A DNA stretch of 64,000 nt, from contig NC_008380.1 in NCBI RefSeq assembly GCF_000009265.1, positions 4,733,501 to 4,797,500 of the forward strand, read 5' to 3'. Every line of letters starts with the position of its first letter. The stretch's first letter is position 1. Position numbers and translations under genes: made by a program. The notes beneath the pieces are model-generated. The model saw only the letters and a program-made list of their open reading frames with translations, had not been told where the DNA came from and did no database searches. This document shows positions 35,955-43,815 of the stretch, in pieces. The DNA is from Rhizobium johnstonii 3841 (GTDB lineage: Bacteria > Pseudomonadota > Alphaproteobacteria > Rhizobiales > Rhizobiaceae).

Positions 35955-37388
35955 GTGAGCAACTACGATCTCATCATCCAGAATGGCACGGTGGCGACTG
36001 CTGCGGATGTTTTCCAGGCGGATATCGGCATTAAAGACGGCAAGATTGTCCAGATCGGGCAGAGCCTCTCGGGTGCTGCGCGCACGATCGATGCCTCGGG
36101 TAAATATGTCCTTCCAGGCGGCATCGACAGCCATGTCCACATCTCCCAGCCTTCGGGCGACGGAATCGAGATGGCGGACGACTTCGAGAGCGGAACGCTG
36201 TCGGCGGTGTTCGGCGGCAATACCACCATCATGCCGTTCTGCCTTCAGGAAAAGGGCAAGTCGCTGCGAGAGGTGCTGACGGCCTATCATGCGCTCGCAG
36301 AGGGCCAGTGTTATACCGACGTCAGTTTTCATCTGATCATATCCGACCCGAGCGACGCCGTGCTGGGCCAGGAGTTGCCAGCGCTTGTGGCCGACGGCTA
36401 TCCGTCGCTGAAGGTCTTCATGACCTATGAGAGCCTGCGCCTCGATGACGCGCAGATACTGATGACGCTCGATGTGGCGCGACGGACGGGCGCCACCGTC
36501 ATGGTCCATTGTGAAAACGAAGACGCAATCAGGTTCCTGATCGAAAAGCACGAGCTGGCGGGCGATGTTGCCCCACGCGCTCATGCCTCTACCCGTCCGG
36601 TCGCTGTCGAACGTGAAGCAACGCATCGCGCCCTGACGCTCGCCGAAATCGTAGACGTTCCCATTGTCATTGTGCATGTCTCGAACGGCGAGGCGATGGA
36701 AGAGATCGCTCGCGCAAGGACGAGAGGTGTCAAGGTCGTCGGGGAAACCTGCCCGCAATATCTGACGCTCACCGCCAAGGACCTCGACGGCATGGATTGG
36801 GAGGGCGCGAAACTTGTCTGCTCTCCGCCGCCGCGGGATGAAGATGCCCAGAAAGAATGCTGGCGCGGCATCGAGACCGGGGCATTCGAACTCTTTTCAT
36901 CTGATCATTGTCCATTCCGCTACGATGACCAGCACGGGAAGCTTAATCCCAAAGGCCGCACGAATTTCAGGCACATTCCCAATGGCATTCCAGGCGTCGA
37001 AACCCGCCTTCCCATCCTGTTTTCGCAAGGGTTCATGGCCGGACGCATCGATCTGCCGCGCTTTGTCGCCCTGACTTCGACGAACCATGCAAAGACCTAT
37101 GGCCTCTATCCACAAAAGGGAACGATTGCCGTGGGGGCGGATGCGGACATCGCGATCTGGGATCCAGCCATCGAACGGACCATCCGTCATGCGGACCTGC
37201 ATGATGGCGCATACTATTCGCCCTACGAGGGGATCGAGATCACCGGCTGGCCGACAACGACAATTGTCGCCGGAAAGCCTGTCGTCGAAAACGGCGTCCT
37301 GGTGGGCACCAAGGGCCACGGGCAATATCGGAAAGCCGCGGCGAGACAAATCAACAAGCAGTCAAATCTAACAAGAGCGACATCATGA
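35955..37388 (+). CDS. Dihydropyrimidinase / D-hydantoinase-family amidohydrolase
   Basis: This 477-aa enzyme starts at GTG 35955 with GAAGG 8 bases upstream. The binuclear metal site is complete: HxH in GGIDSHVHIS (about residues 58-60), the carboxylated Lys in YPSLKVFMTYE (about 152), MVHCEN (about 184), VHVSNGE (about 240) and Asp in SSDHCPF (about 316). The family opens cyclic amides such as dihydropyrimidines or 5-substituted hydantoins. No carbamoyl-amino acid hydrolase is encoded nearby, so the following step is missing or done elsewhere. Confidence 0.88.
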   Translation: MSNYDLIIQNGTVATAADVFQADIGIKDGKIVQIGQSLSGAARTIDASGKYVLPGGIDSHVHISQPSGDGIEMADDFESGTLSAVFGGNTTIMPFCLQEKGKSLREVLTAYHALAEGQCYTDVSFHLIISDPSDAVLGQELPALVADGYPSLKVFMTYESLRLDDAQILMTLDVARRTGATVMVHCENEDAIRFLIEKHELAGDVAPRAHASTRPVAVEREATHRALTLAEIVDVPIVIVHVSNGEAMEEIARARTRGVKVVGETCPQYLTLTAKDLDGMDWEGAKLVCSPPPRDEDAQKECWRGIETGAFELFSSDHCPFRYDDQHGKLNPKGRTNFRHIPNGIPGVETRLPILFSQGFMAGRIDLPRFVALTSTNHAKTYGLYPQKGTIAVGADADIAIWDPAIERTIRHADLHDGAYYSPYEGIEITGWPTTTIVAGKPVVENGVLVGTKGHGQYRKAAARQINKQSNLTRATS

Positions 37389-37798
37389 AACTGAAAATTA
37401 CAGCAGGGCCATTCATCTTCGACGCTGTCCTGGAAACTGCCAGAGCGCCCAAAACCTGTGAAGCATTCATCAAGCAGATGCCGTTCGATGGTCAAATCGT
37501 GCACGTTCGCTGGTCTGGAGAGGGCGTTTGGATCCCGCTTGGCGACCATGATTTCGGCGTCGGTTATGAGAACCATACAAGCCATCCGGCCCCCGGTCAT
37601 ATCATCCTTTACCCGGGAGGCATCAGCGAAACGGAAATCCTGCTTGCCTACGGAGGCGTCGATTTTTCATCGAAAATGGGCCAACTGGCTGGCAATCATT
37701 TCATCACAATCACATCCAATCTCGACCAACTCGCCGAAATAGGGCGCCTCACGCTGTGGGAAGGCGCGCAATCCATTCGATTTGAGGCCGTATCCTAG
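37385..37798 (+). CDS. DUF3830 (cyclophilin-like fold) protein
   Basis: This 137-aa cytoplasmic protein has the DUF3830 pattern: an N-terminal beta strand (KLKITAGPFIFDAVLE), APKTCEAFIKQMPF, then HPAPGHIILYPGGISETEI. Family knowledge: it is related to cyclophilin-like small proteins and often found with amidohydrolases, but no activity is established. It overlaps the hydantoinase stop by ATGA, so the two are probably co-translated and may act on the same compound. Confidence 0.75.
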   Translation: MKLKITAGPFIFDAVLETARAPKTCEAFIKQMPFDGQIVHVRWSGEGVWIPLGDHDFGVGYENHTSHPAPGHIILYPGGISETEILLAYGGVDFSSKMGQLAGNHFITITSNLDQLAEIGRLTLWEGAQSIRFEAVS

Positions 37799-37848
37799 AG
37801 CAGGATGATTTTAGGCCGGGTCGGCCTAAAATCTGAATCCTATTCTAA
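37799..37848. repeat. Rhizobial intergenic palindrome (element A, inverted copy)
   Basis: GATTTTAGGCC (37807-37817) and GGCCTAAAATC (37823-37833) form perfect arms, with flanks that are the reverse complement of those at 22217-22268. It starts at the stop codon of the DUF3830 gene and may end that transcript. Confidence 0.75.
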
Positions 37849-37858
37849 ATTAAAGAGT

Positions 37859-37910
37859 TAGAGCATGATGTCGTCCGAAAACCGATCACATTTTTCGGCA
37901 TCATGCTCTA
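37859..37910. repeat. RIME1-like element
   Basis: TAGAGCATGATG (37859-37870) and CATCATGCTCTA (37899-37910) are perfect 12-base inverted arms. The middle contains GTCCGAAAACCG and TTTTTCGGC, which match the usual inner part of RIME1 repeats in rhizobia. Confidence 0.8.
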
Positions 37911-38041
37911 GGCGCAATAGCGCGAGGCGACAGGGTTGACGCCGGCGTGCCAGCAGCGCCAAACGCAGCGGTTGGCACGTTTCCTGCATTCTAGTCTACG
38001 AGATTTTCTTCGAGATTTCCAAATGGTGGACGAGGCCCAGA

Positions 38042-38221
38042 ATGTCTTTTGATTTTGACTTCGAACTTGCGAAAAGAGCGGCTCAAGAACTGCCTCCGTC
38101 GCAGAAGCAGCCAAAAACGCGCAAGATGTCTCTTCTGCAGAGGTTCATGGCTTCGCCGCCAATTCCTCCTCGTCCGTCTCTCAGCATTCTGCGCACATAT
38201 AGAGGTGGTGATGCGCAATGA
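38042..38221 (+). CDS. Small hypothetical protein (59 aa)
   Basis: A 59-codon frame starts at ATG 38042 with GAGG six bases upstream. The N-terminus is acidic/aromatic (MSFDFDFELAKRAAQELPPS), the centre basic, and the end Pro-rich (SPPIPPRPSLSILRTYRGG). No family is recognised. It lies between RIME repeats and a gene fragment, so it may be part of decayed DNA, but the ribosome site supports expression. Confidence 0.4.
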   Translation: MSFDFDFELAKRAAQELPPSQKQPKTRKMSLLQRFMASPPIPPRPSLSILRTYRGGDAQ

Positions 38222-38261
38222 CGCTGTGATACCCTTGTCGAACAGGTAAGGCGGTGCTGTG

Positions 38262-38345
38262 CCGATGGTTCTATTCCCGTCGAGGCGGCGTCATTTCTGC
38301 AGATGCGGTGCGTGCGACACTTGACGAGCTGTGTCGCCGGAACGC
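38262..38345 (+). pseudogene. Fragment of an ornithine cyclodeaminase gene
   Basis: Bases 38287-38340 match 5400-5453 of the ornithine cyclodeaminase gene at 53 of 54 positions, in the same reading frame (GGVISADAVRATLDELCRR). The match fades just outside (WFYSRRGG against VQPIRGG). No start, Rossmann domain or stop of the gene is present, so this is a leftover of a second copy. Confidence 0.75.
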
Positions 38346-38391
38346 GCCTGTTGCCCGTTCCATAGGCCGGCAGCCTCTGCTCCCAACGACT

Positions 38392-40071
38392 TCAATAACG
38401 CGCATCTTCAAGGCCACAGAAAGGGTCTACCGGGTTGGTGCCGAGGAAAGGCTTGCGACCAAGCATACAATCAACGACGGCTTCCTGGACGCTGTCCATG
38501 GTGGAGTACGCATTGATATAGGCCGGTACGCGCGGCGCATCGTAAAGGTGATAGGGATGCCCAAATGAGATCATTGCGGAGGGAATATTCGTCCAGGGTC
38601 GGTACATGGCCTTGAAAAGGCCCCCACCACCCATCCTATGCCAGTCGACGAATATCCGGCCTCGGACGAGCAGCGACTCGTCGCCTAGCGTGTAGAGGAC
38701 GAGGTCGAAGTCGTCGGGGGTCGGCACGATGTCCGGTCGGTCGATCGTGACTTCGAAACCTTCCTTCCGCAACAGCGCAGGTAGCAAGAATTCCAGTGGC
38801 TGCGGCATGAGCGGATGAATGATGCCGCCGTCGACCAGCAGTACGCGCTTTGTTTTCGCCGGATCGAGCGGGAAGATACCATTGACGTCCTTCACAAGCG
38901 TAGGCGAGCGGCCGATGTATTCCCTTGATGCAGCGACACTGTCTGGATGCGCAAGCAGGTGGCGCACTTCCGCCTCATCGGGGAGGACATCTGACGGTTG
39001 AAAAAGCTTGAGATGCGCCTTGAGCGCCAGCACGCGAAGAACTGCTTCCTCAAGTCGCTCCTGAGTAATTCGCCCATCTTCGACGGCAGCCTTGACCGCC
39101 GCCATATCCTCCTCAGGTGCATCGCTGAAGAGGATCATGTCGCAGCCATTCGCGATGATATCAGGCAGCGTATCGAGGTGGTGGCCCCAGGCAGACAGCC
39201 CTCCCATGGGTGTCGCGTCAGAGACAATGATGCCATTGAAGCCGAGTTCGTCTCGGAGAAGATCAACGTTCAGCAACCGGGAAACCGAGGCCGGTCGGAA
39301 AGCTTCAAGCCCGGCATCTGGCATCTTCGATCGAATATAGGCCGGAAGGGAAATGTGTCCGCTCATTATTGCCAACACGCCTTCGGTGATCAGCGTTCTA
39401 TAGAGCCGACCGAAGGTTTCCTTCCACTCGTCCATGGAAAGCGGATTGGTCGTCGTAACGAGGTGCTGATCGCGGTCGTCATATCCCTCGCCCGGCCAGT
39501 GCTTTGCGGTGGCGGCAACGCCATTGCGTTGGAGACCGTGAACATGGGCAACCGCGTGCCGCTCAATCTTGCTGACATCGGAGCCGTATGACCGTGTACC
39601 GACAATCGGCGATCGGAACGCGGCATTTATATCGATGACTGGCGTGAAGGACCAACGCACGCCCATCGCGCGGCCCTCGCGCGCCAAGATTTCCGAACTT
39701 TTCTCGGTCGCCTGAACGTCGTCGACGGCGGCAAGGCCAAGTTGTCCCAGCACGGGCGTGCCGAAAGCAAAGGAATGACGGCTGCCTTCAAGGTCTGCGC
39801 TGATGATGGGCGGGACTTTGCTCTTGGCCACGAGGTCAGAGATGACCCGCCGCTCGAACTCGAGGTCAGCCGTGAAGAAGCGGGTTACGCCGCCCGGCCT
39901 TAATGAAGCAATGCGTTTGAAATCCTCTTCATCCGTCCCGATCATGATCAAGGTGAAGAGTTGGCCGATCTTGTCATCGAGATCGAGCGAGGCATAGACG
40001 TCGCGGACCCAGGATATCGCAGCGTCGTCGAGGTTGAACGGCGCTTTGCGAAGCTCGTCGTAGATCGTCAT
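38392..40071 (-). CDS. Glycoside hydrolase family 3 protein
   Basis: This 559-aa protein has a GH3 barrel: KIGQLFTLIM at the start, KHWPGEG (the NagZ-type KH[FW]PGxG motif) and the probable nucleophile Asp in IIVSDATPMGG. A C-terminal region of about 190 residues follows, as in two-domain GH3 enzymes. NagZ-like members remove N-acetylglucosamine from muropeptides and others cleave plant glycosides. There is no signal peptide, so it is probably cytoplasmic. GGGGGAAC precedes ATG 40071. Confidence 0.87.
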   Translation of the reverse strand: MTIYDELRKAPFNLDDAAISWVRDVYASLDLDDKIGQLFTLIMIGTDEEDFKRIASLRPGGVTRFFTADLEFERRVISDLVAKSKVPPIISADLEGSRHSFAFGTPVLGQLGLAAVDDVQATEKSSEILAREGRAMGVRWSFTPVIDINAAFRSPIVGTRSYGSDVSKIERHAVAHVHGLQRNGVAATAKHWPGEGYDDRDQHLVTTTNPLSMDEWKETFGRLYRTLITEGVLAIMSGHISLPAYIRSKMPDAGLEAFRPASVSRLLNVDLLRDELGFNGIIVSDATPMGGLSAWGHHLDTLPDIIANGCDMILFSDAPEEDMAAVKAAVEDGRITQERLEEAVLRVLALKAHLKLFQPSDVLPDEAEVRHLLAHPDSVAASREYIGRSPTLVKDVNGIFPLDPAKTKRVLLVDGGIIHPLMPQPLEFLLPALLRKEGFEVTIDRPDIVPTPDDFDLVLYTLGDESLLVRGRIFVDWHRMGGGGLFKAMYRPWTNIPSAMISFGHPYHLYDAPRVPAYINAYSTMDSVQEAVVDCMLGRKPFLGTNPVDPFCGLEDARY

Positions 40072-40122
40072 AAGTTCCCCCGTTGATCAACGCTCTGCGG
40101 ATAGCCCCTGTGAATATGCACG

Positions 40123-40266
40123 CTATCCCGTCATAAGCCAGCGCGGTGATGTCAGGTTAAGTTCGTCGGGAACATTTTGGATATCGAGGGTCGGCTTGAG
40201 TAGTCGCTTGAGCAGCGGGCGTCGAAGCGATGGCCGCTTTAGTTCCCCCTGAATGGCCTGGGACAT
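40123..40266 (-). CDS. Possible small protein (47 aa) after the methyltransferase gene
   Basis: A 47-codon leftward frame starts at ATG 40266, 18 bp after the methyltransferase stop, with GAGAG a few bases upstream. It is basic in its first half (LKRPSLRRPLLKRLLKP) and matches no family I recognise. It could be a genuine operon tail gene or a remnant. Confidence 0.3.
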   Translation of the reverse strand: MSQAIQGELKRPSLRRPLLKRLLKPTLDIQNVPDELNLTSPRWLMTG

Positions 40267-40284
40267 CAGGCTCTCATTTTTGAT

Positions 40285-40932
40285 CTAGGAAGCAAACCGC
40301 CACACCGTCGTCTTCTTGATTTCGCTGTCCTCCAGCGCCCGCGTCACCGGCACCTCATAAACCGCGCAGAATTCCAGTCGCTCTCTGGGCAGGTAACTGC
40401 GTCCGGGGTCTCCGACCAGCACCCGCTTTCCGTCGGCTGCGAGCTTAGCGAACCAGGGAACGAGCGCATCGGCGAAAGCGCGGTCGTAGAAGACGTCGCC
40501 GGCAAGCACGATATCCGCATCGACCGCCTGCCCGATCAGATCGGCGCCGGTAAATCCGAGCGAAACGCGGTTGGCCTCGGCATTCAGCCGGACTGCGGCT
40601 TCCGCCCAGGGATCGATATCGGCAGCCATGACCTCCCGGGCGCCGGCCATGACAGCCGCAATGCCGACAAGGCCGGAACCGCTGGCGAAATCCAGCACGC
40701 GCTTGCCGCGGACAGTTTTCGGATGATCGAGAACGTAGCGCGCCAGTCCCTGGCCGCCCGCCCATGCAAAAGCCCAGAAGGGCGGCGGCAGGCCGATCGC
40801 CTCCAGCTCCTCCTCCGTCTTCAGCCAGAGCTCATGCGCCTCGCTCGCCAGATAGAGCGAAATCTCCGGCACATGCGGCGGCGGCATCAGGCTGGTATTG
40901 GCGCGGATGAAAGCTTGCGGATCAGTCTTCAA
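40285..40932 (-). CDS. SAM-dependent methyltransferase, ETFB lysine / nicotinamide methyltransferase-like
   Basis: This 215-aa methyltransferase starts at TTG 40932, which overlaps the stop codon of the EVE gene (CGTTGA). Motif I is VLDFASGSGLVGIAA, followed by MAADIDPWAEAAVRLNAEAN. PPFWAFAWAGGQGLARY before motif I is typical of the ETFB lysine methyltransferase (METTL20)-like group, which methylates electron-transfer flavoprotein. The open frame reaching further upstream is an overlap with the EVE gene. Confidence 0.82.
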   Translation of the reverse strand: MKTDPQAFIRANTSLMPPPHVPEISLYLASEAHELWLKTEEELEAIGLPPPFWAFAWAGGQGLARYVLDHPKTVRGKRVLDFASGSGLVGIAAVMAGAREVMAADIDPWAEAAVRLNAEANRVSLGFTGADLIGQAVDADIVLAGDVFYDRAFADALVPWFAKLAADGKRVLVGDPGRSYLPRERLEFCAVYEVPVTRALEDSEIKKTTVWRFAS

Positions 40933-41360
40933 CGCGGCGGATTGTCCAATCCGCCCATCCGGCAGACTTCGAGATATTCTTCCTCGGTCACCGGCTGCAC
41001 CGAAAGCCGCATCGAGGTGACGAGCGCCATCTTGGCGAGCTTCTCGCTCGCCTTGACATCCTTCAGCGTCACCGGCTTCGGCACGTCCATGACGGCGCGG
41101 ATATCGACGCAATCCCACTTCGGATCGCCCTTGGCGGAAGAATCGGGATGCGACAGGGCGCAGACCTCGACGATGCCGACGATCTCCAGTCCATCATTGG
41201 AATGATAGAAGAACCCTTTGTCGCCGATCTGCATCGCCCGCATGTTGTTGCGGGCCAGATAGTTGCGGACACCGGTCCATTCCGTGCCCTTTTCGCCGGC
41301 AGCCTTCTGCTGCTCCCAGGACCAGGAAGCGGGTTCGGATTTATAGAGCCAGTGCGCCAT
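40929..41360 (-). CDS. EVE-domain protein
   Basis: This 143-aa protein begins AHWLYKSEPASWSWEQQ and contains WTGVRNYLARNNMRAMQIGD and GFFYHSN, all typical of EVE (PUA-like) proteins, which bind modified nucleic acid bases. ATG 41360 is chosen because GGAGG lies 7 bases upstream. It follows the YciI gene directly. Confidence 0.9.
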   Translation of the reverse strand: MAHWLYKSEPASWSWEQQKAAGEKGTEWTGVRNYLARNNMRAMQIGDKGFFYHSNDGLEIVGIVEVCALSHPDSSAKGDPKWDCVDIRAVMDVPKPVTLKDVKASEKLAKMALVTSMRLSVQPVTEEEYLEVCRMGGLDNPPR

Positions 41361-41362
41361 GC

Positions 41363-41656
41363 TCACGCCTCCGGTTTGTTGAAGACCCAGTTGTAGGCCT
41401 TGACCTCGACGCTTTCGAATAGCCCGGCCTTGGCATAGGGATCGGCATCGGCAAGCGCACGCGCCGCCTCTTTCGATTCCGCTTCGACGATGATCAGGCT
41501 GCCGCAGGGCTTGCCGTCGTCATCGAGAAACGGGCCGGCGATCTTCAGCGTTCCCTCGGCATTCAGCTTGTTCAGATGCTCGATATGCGTCGGACGCGTA
41601 TCCATGCGCACGTTCAGATGTCCCGGTTTGTCCTTGCAGAGAAGGGCGAAAAGCAT
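41363..41656 (-). CDS. YciI-family protein
   Basis: This 97-aa ferredoxin-like-fold protein has MLFALLCKDKPG at its start, the central His (HLNKLNAEGTLKIAGPFLDDDG) and DPYAKAGLFESVEV at the end, as in YciI/YCII proteins. The active-site His-Asp pair of the family is present. Function in rhizobia is not established. It is transcribed with gpsA and the EVE gene. Confidence 0.88.
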   Translation of the reverse strand: MLFALLCKDKPGHLNVRMDTRPTHIEHLNKLNAEGTLKIAGPFLDDDGKPCGSLIIVEAESKEAARALADADPYAKAGLFESVEVKAYNWVFNKPEA

Positions 41657-41665
41657 GTCTGTCTC

Positions 41666-42649
41666 CTATTCGGTGGTGATCGGACGCGTCATCAGCTGCT
41701 CTATCGCCTCTGATATATCGAGCTTGCCGTCGATGATGGCGGAAACGGCATCGGTGATCGGCATGCTGACCTTCAACTCCGCCGCAAGCCGCGAGGCGAC
41801 GGAGGCGGCAAACGCACCTTCCACCAGCGCACCCTGCAGGGGATCGGTCTTTTCGCCGCGCCCGAGCGCAATGCCGAAGCGCAGGTTTCGCGACTGATGG
41901 CTCGTCGCCGTCAGCACCAGATCGCCGAGGCCGGAAAGCCCGCGCACCGTATCCGCCTGCCCGCCCTTGGCAACGACGAAACGCGACATTTCAGCAAGAC
42001 CGCGTGCAATCAGCGCCGCACGGGCGGAATCGCCGATGCCACGGCCTTCGACGATGCCGCAGGCGATCGCCAGCACATTCTTCAGTGCGCCGCCAAGCTG
42101 CACGCCGATCCGGTCGTTGGAGGCGTAGAGCCGGAAGGTTCGGCCCGATATGGCCTGAGCGAGCCGCTCCGCGGTCTCCATGTCGGCTGCCGCAATCGCC
42201 ATCGCCGTCGGCAGGCCCTTGGCGATATCGGCGGCAAAACCCGGGCCGGAGAGCACGGCGATGGAATGATCCGGCAGTTCCCGTTCCAGCATGTCGGTCA
42301 GAAGATTGCCCGTCGCCCGTTCGATACCCTTGGCACAGGTAACGACCACGGCATCCTTGCAAAGATAAGGTCCGTATTGCCGCGCCGCATCGGCCTGCGC
42401 CTGCGACGGCATCGCAAAAAGCACGATGGAGGCGCCGGTGATCGCATCCGCCTCGGCGGAAAATTCCAGCGTATCGGGCAGGAGAATGCCGGGCAGTACC
42501 GCATCATGCAGCCGTTCGGCCTTCAGATCGGCAATCAGTGACGGGTCACGCCCGACGAGGGTCACGGCGCTGCGGCCGGCAAGCGCGATGACGGCGGCAA
42601 GCGCCGTGCCGAAAGCCCCCGATCCGACGACGGCGATGTTTTCGCTCAT
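41666..42649 (-). CDS. gpsA: NAD(P)-dependent glycerol-3-phosphate dehydrogenase
   Basis: This 327-aa cytoplasmic enzyme makes sn-glycerol-3-phosphate from dihydroxyacetone phosphate for phospholipid synthesis. The Rossmann motif is VVGSGAFGTALA, followed by SGPGFAADIAKGLPTA, the catalytic Lys in LGGALKNVLAIACG and GLSGLGDLVLTATS. It overlaps the tsaD stop by 4 bp, a conserved Rhizobiales arrangement. Confidence 0.94.
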   Translation of the reverse strand: MSENIAVVGSGAFGTALAAVIALAGRSAVTLVGRDPSLIADLKAERLHDAVLPGILLPDTLEFSAEADAITGASIVLFAMPSQAQADAARQYGPYLCKDAVVVTCAKGIERATGNLLTDMLERELPDHSIAVLSGPGFAADIAKGLPTAMAIAAADMETAERLAQAISGRTFRLYASNDRIGVQLGGALKNVLAIACGIVEGRGIGDSARAALIARGLAEMSRFVVAKGGQADTVRGLSGLGDLVLTATSHQSRNLRFGIALGRGEKTDPLQGALVEGAFAASVASRLAAELKVSMPITDAVSAIIDGKLDISEAIEQLMTRPITTE

Positions 42650-43743
42650 GCCTTGGCCCCTCGTTTTCCGAAACCGATCAGCGTTTCCGCATTGGAATCG
42701 AGCGGCCAGCGCGAGCGCGGCTGTACGTCGAGCGTATCCGGTGCGGCACCGGTCGCCATCCGCTCCAGTCCCGCCCAGGCGATCATCACGGCATTGTCGG
42801 TGCAGAGGTGCAGCGGCGGTGCAATGAAGCGGAAACCGTTCTTGTTGCACAGCGCCTGCAGCGTGCCACGCAGTTCGAGATTGGCGGCGACCCCGCCGGC
42901 AACGACCAGCGCCGGCTTTTCGCCAGTCGCTGGGAATTCCGTCTTGAACCGCTGCAGGCCACGGCCGATGCGGTCTTTCAGCGTCCGCGAAACCGCCTTC
43001 TGGAACGAGGCGCAGATATCCGCCACATCCTGATCGCTGAGCGGCGCGATATCCTGTGCCGCCTGCCGCACCGCTGTCTTCAGGCCGGAGAACGAGAAGT
43101 CGAGCCGTGCCTCGCCGACCAGCGGCCGCGGAAAATCGAACCGATCGGGATTGCCGTCCCGCGCCATCCGCTCCACCGCCGGCCCGCCGGGATAGGGCAG
43201 GCCGAGCAACTTTGCCGTCTTGTCGAAGGCTTCGCCGAGCGCATCGTCGATCGTCGTGCCCCAACGCTCGTACTGCCCAACGCCGCGCACCAGGATGAGC
43301 TGGGTATGGCCGCCGGAGACGAGCAGCATCAGATAGGGAAAGGACAGCCCGTCCGTCAGCCGCGCCGTCAGCGCATGGCCTTCGAGATGGTTGATCGCAT
43401 AGAGCGGCTTGCCGGCGGCTCTGGCGATCGCCTTGCCGGTCATCAGCCCCACCAGCAGCCCGCCGATCAGCCCCGGCCCCGACGTGGCGGCGATGGCGTC
43501 GACATCGTTGAGCGACACATTGGCGCGCTTCAGCGCTTCCTCGATCAGCTCGTCCAGCGCTTCGACATGGGCGCGTGCGGCAATCTCTGGCACCACGCCG
43601 CCATAGGCGCTATGTTCGTCGAGCTGGGAAAGCACCACGTCCGACAGCACGTTGGAATGCCCCTCCGCATCGCGCTCGACGACCGCGGCGGCGGTCTCGT
43701 CGCAGCTCGTTTCGATGCCAAGGATGCGCAGAAAGGGAACCAT
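42646..43743 (-). CDS. tsaD: tRNA N6-adenosine threonylcarbamoyltransferase TsaD
   Basis: This 365-aa enzyme transfers the threonylcarbamoyl group to A37 of ANN-decoding tRNAs. It starts ILGIETSCDETAAAVV, has the metal-binding NHLEGHALT motif, VSGGHTQL, and the C-terminal TDNAVMIA Asp. ATG 43743 is chosen; longer upstream reading overlaps hemC. It is divergent from hemC with a 72-bp gap that should hold both promoters. Confidence 0.95.
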   Translation of the reverse strand: MVPFLRILGIETSCDETAAAVVERDAEGHSNVLSDVVLSQLDEHSAYGGVVPEIAARAHVEALDELIEEALKRANVSLNDVDAIAATSGPGLIGGLLVGLMTGKAIARAAGKPLYAINHLEGHALTARLTDGLSFPYLMLLVSGGHTQLILVRGVGQYERWGTTIDDALGEAFDKTAKLLGLPYPGGPAVERMARDGNPDRFDFPRPLVGEARLDFSFSGLKTAVRQAAQDIAPLSDQDVADICASFQKAVSRTLKDRIGRGLQRFKTEFPATGEKPALVVAGGVAANLELRGTLQALCNKNGFRFIAPPLHLCTDNAVMIAWAGLERMATGAAPDTLDVQPRSRWPLDSNAETLIGFGKRGAKA

Positions 43744-43815
43744 GAAGCCTGTTCGTTGATTGCGATGGGATGGAAACCCGTTTACGAGAACTCCGGTAAC
43801 AACGGAATAGAACGG

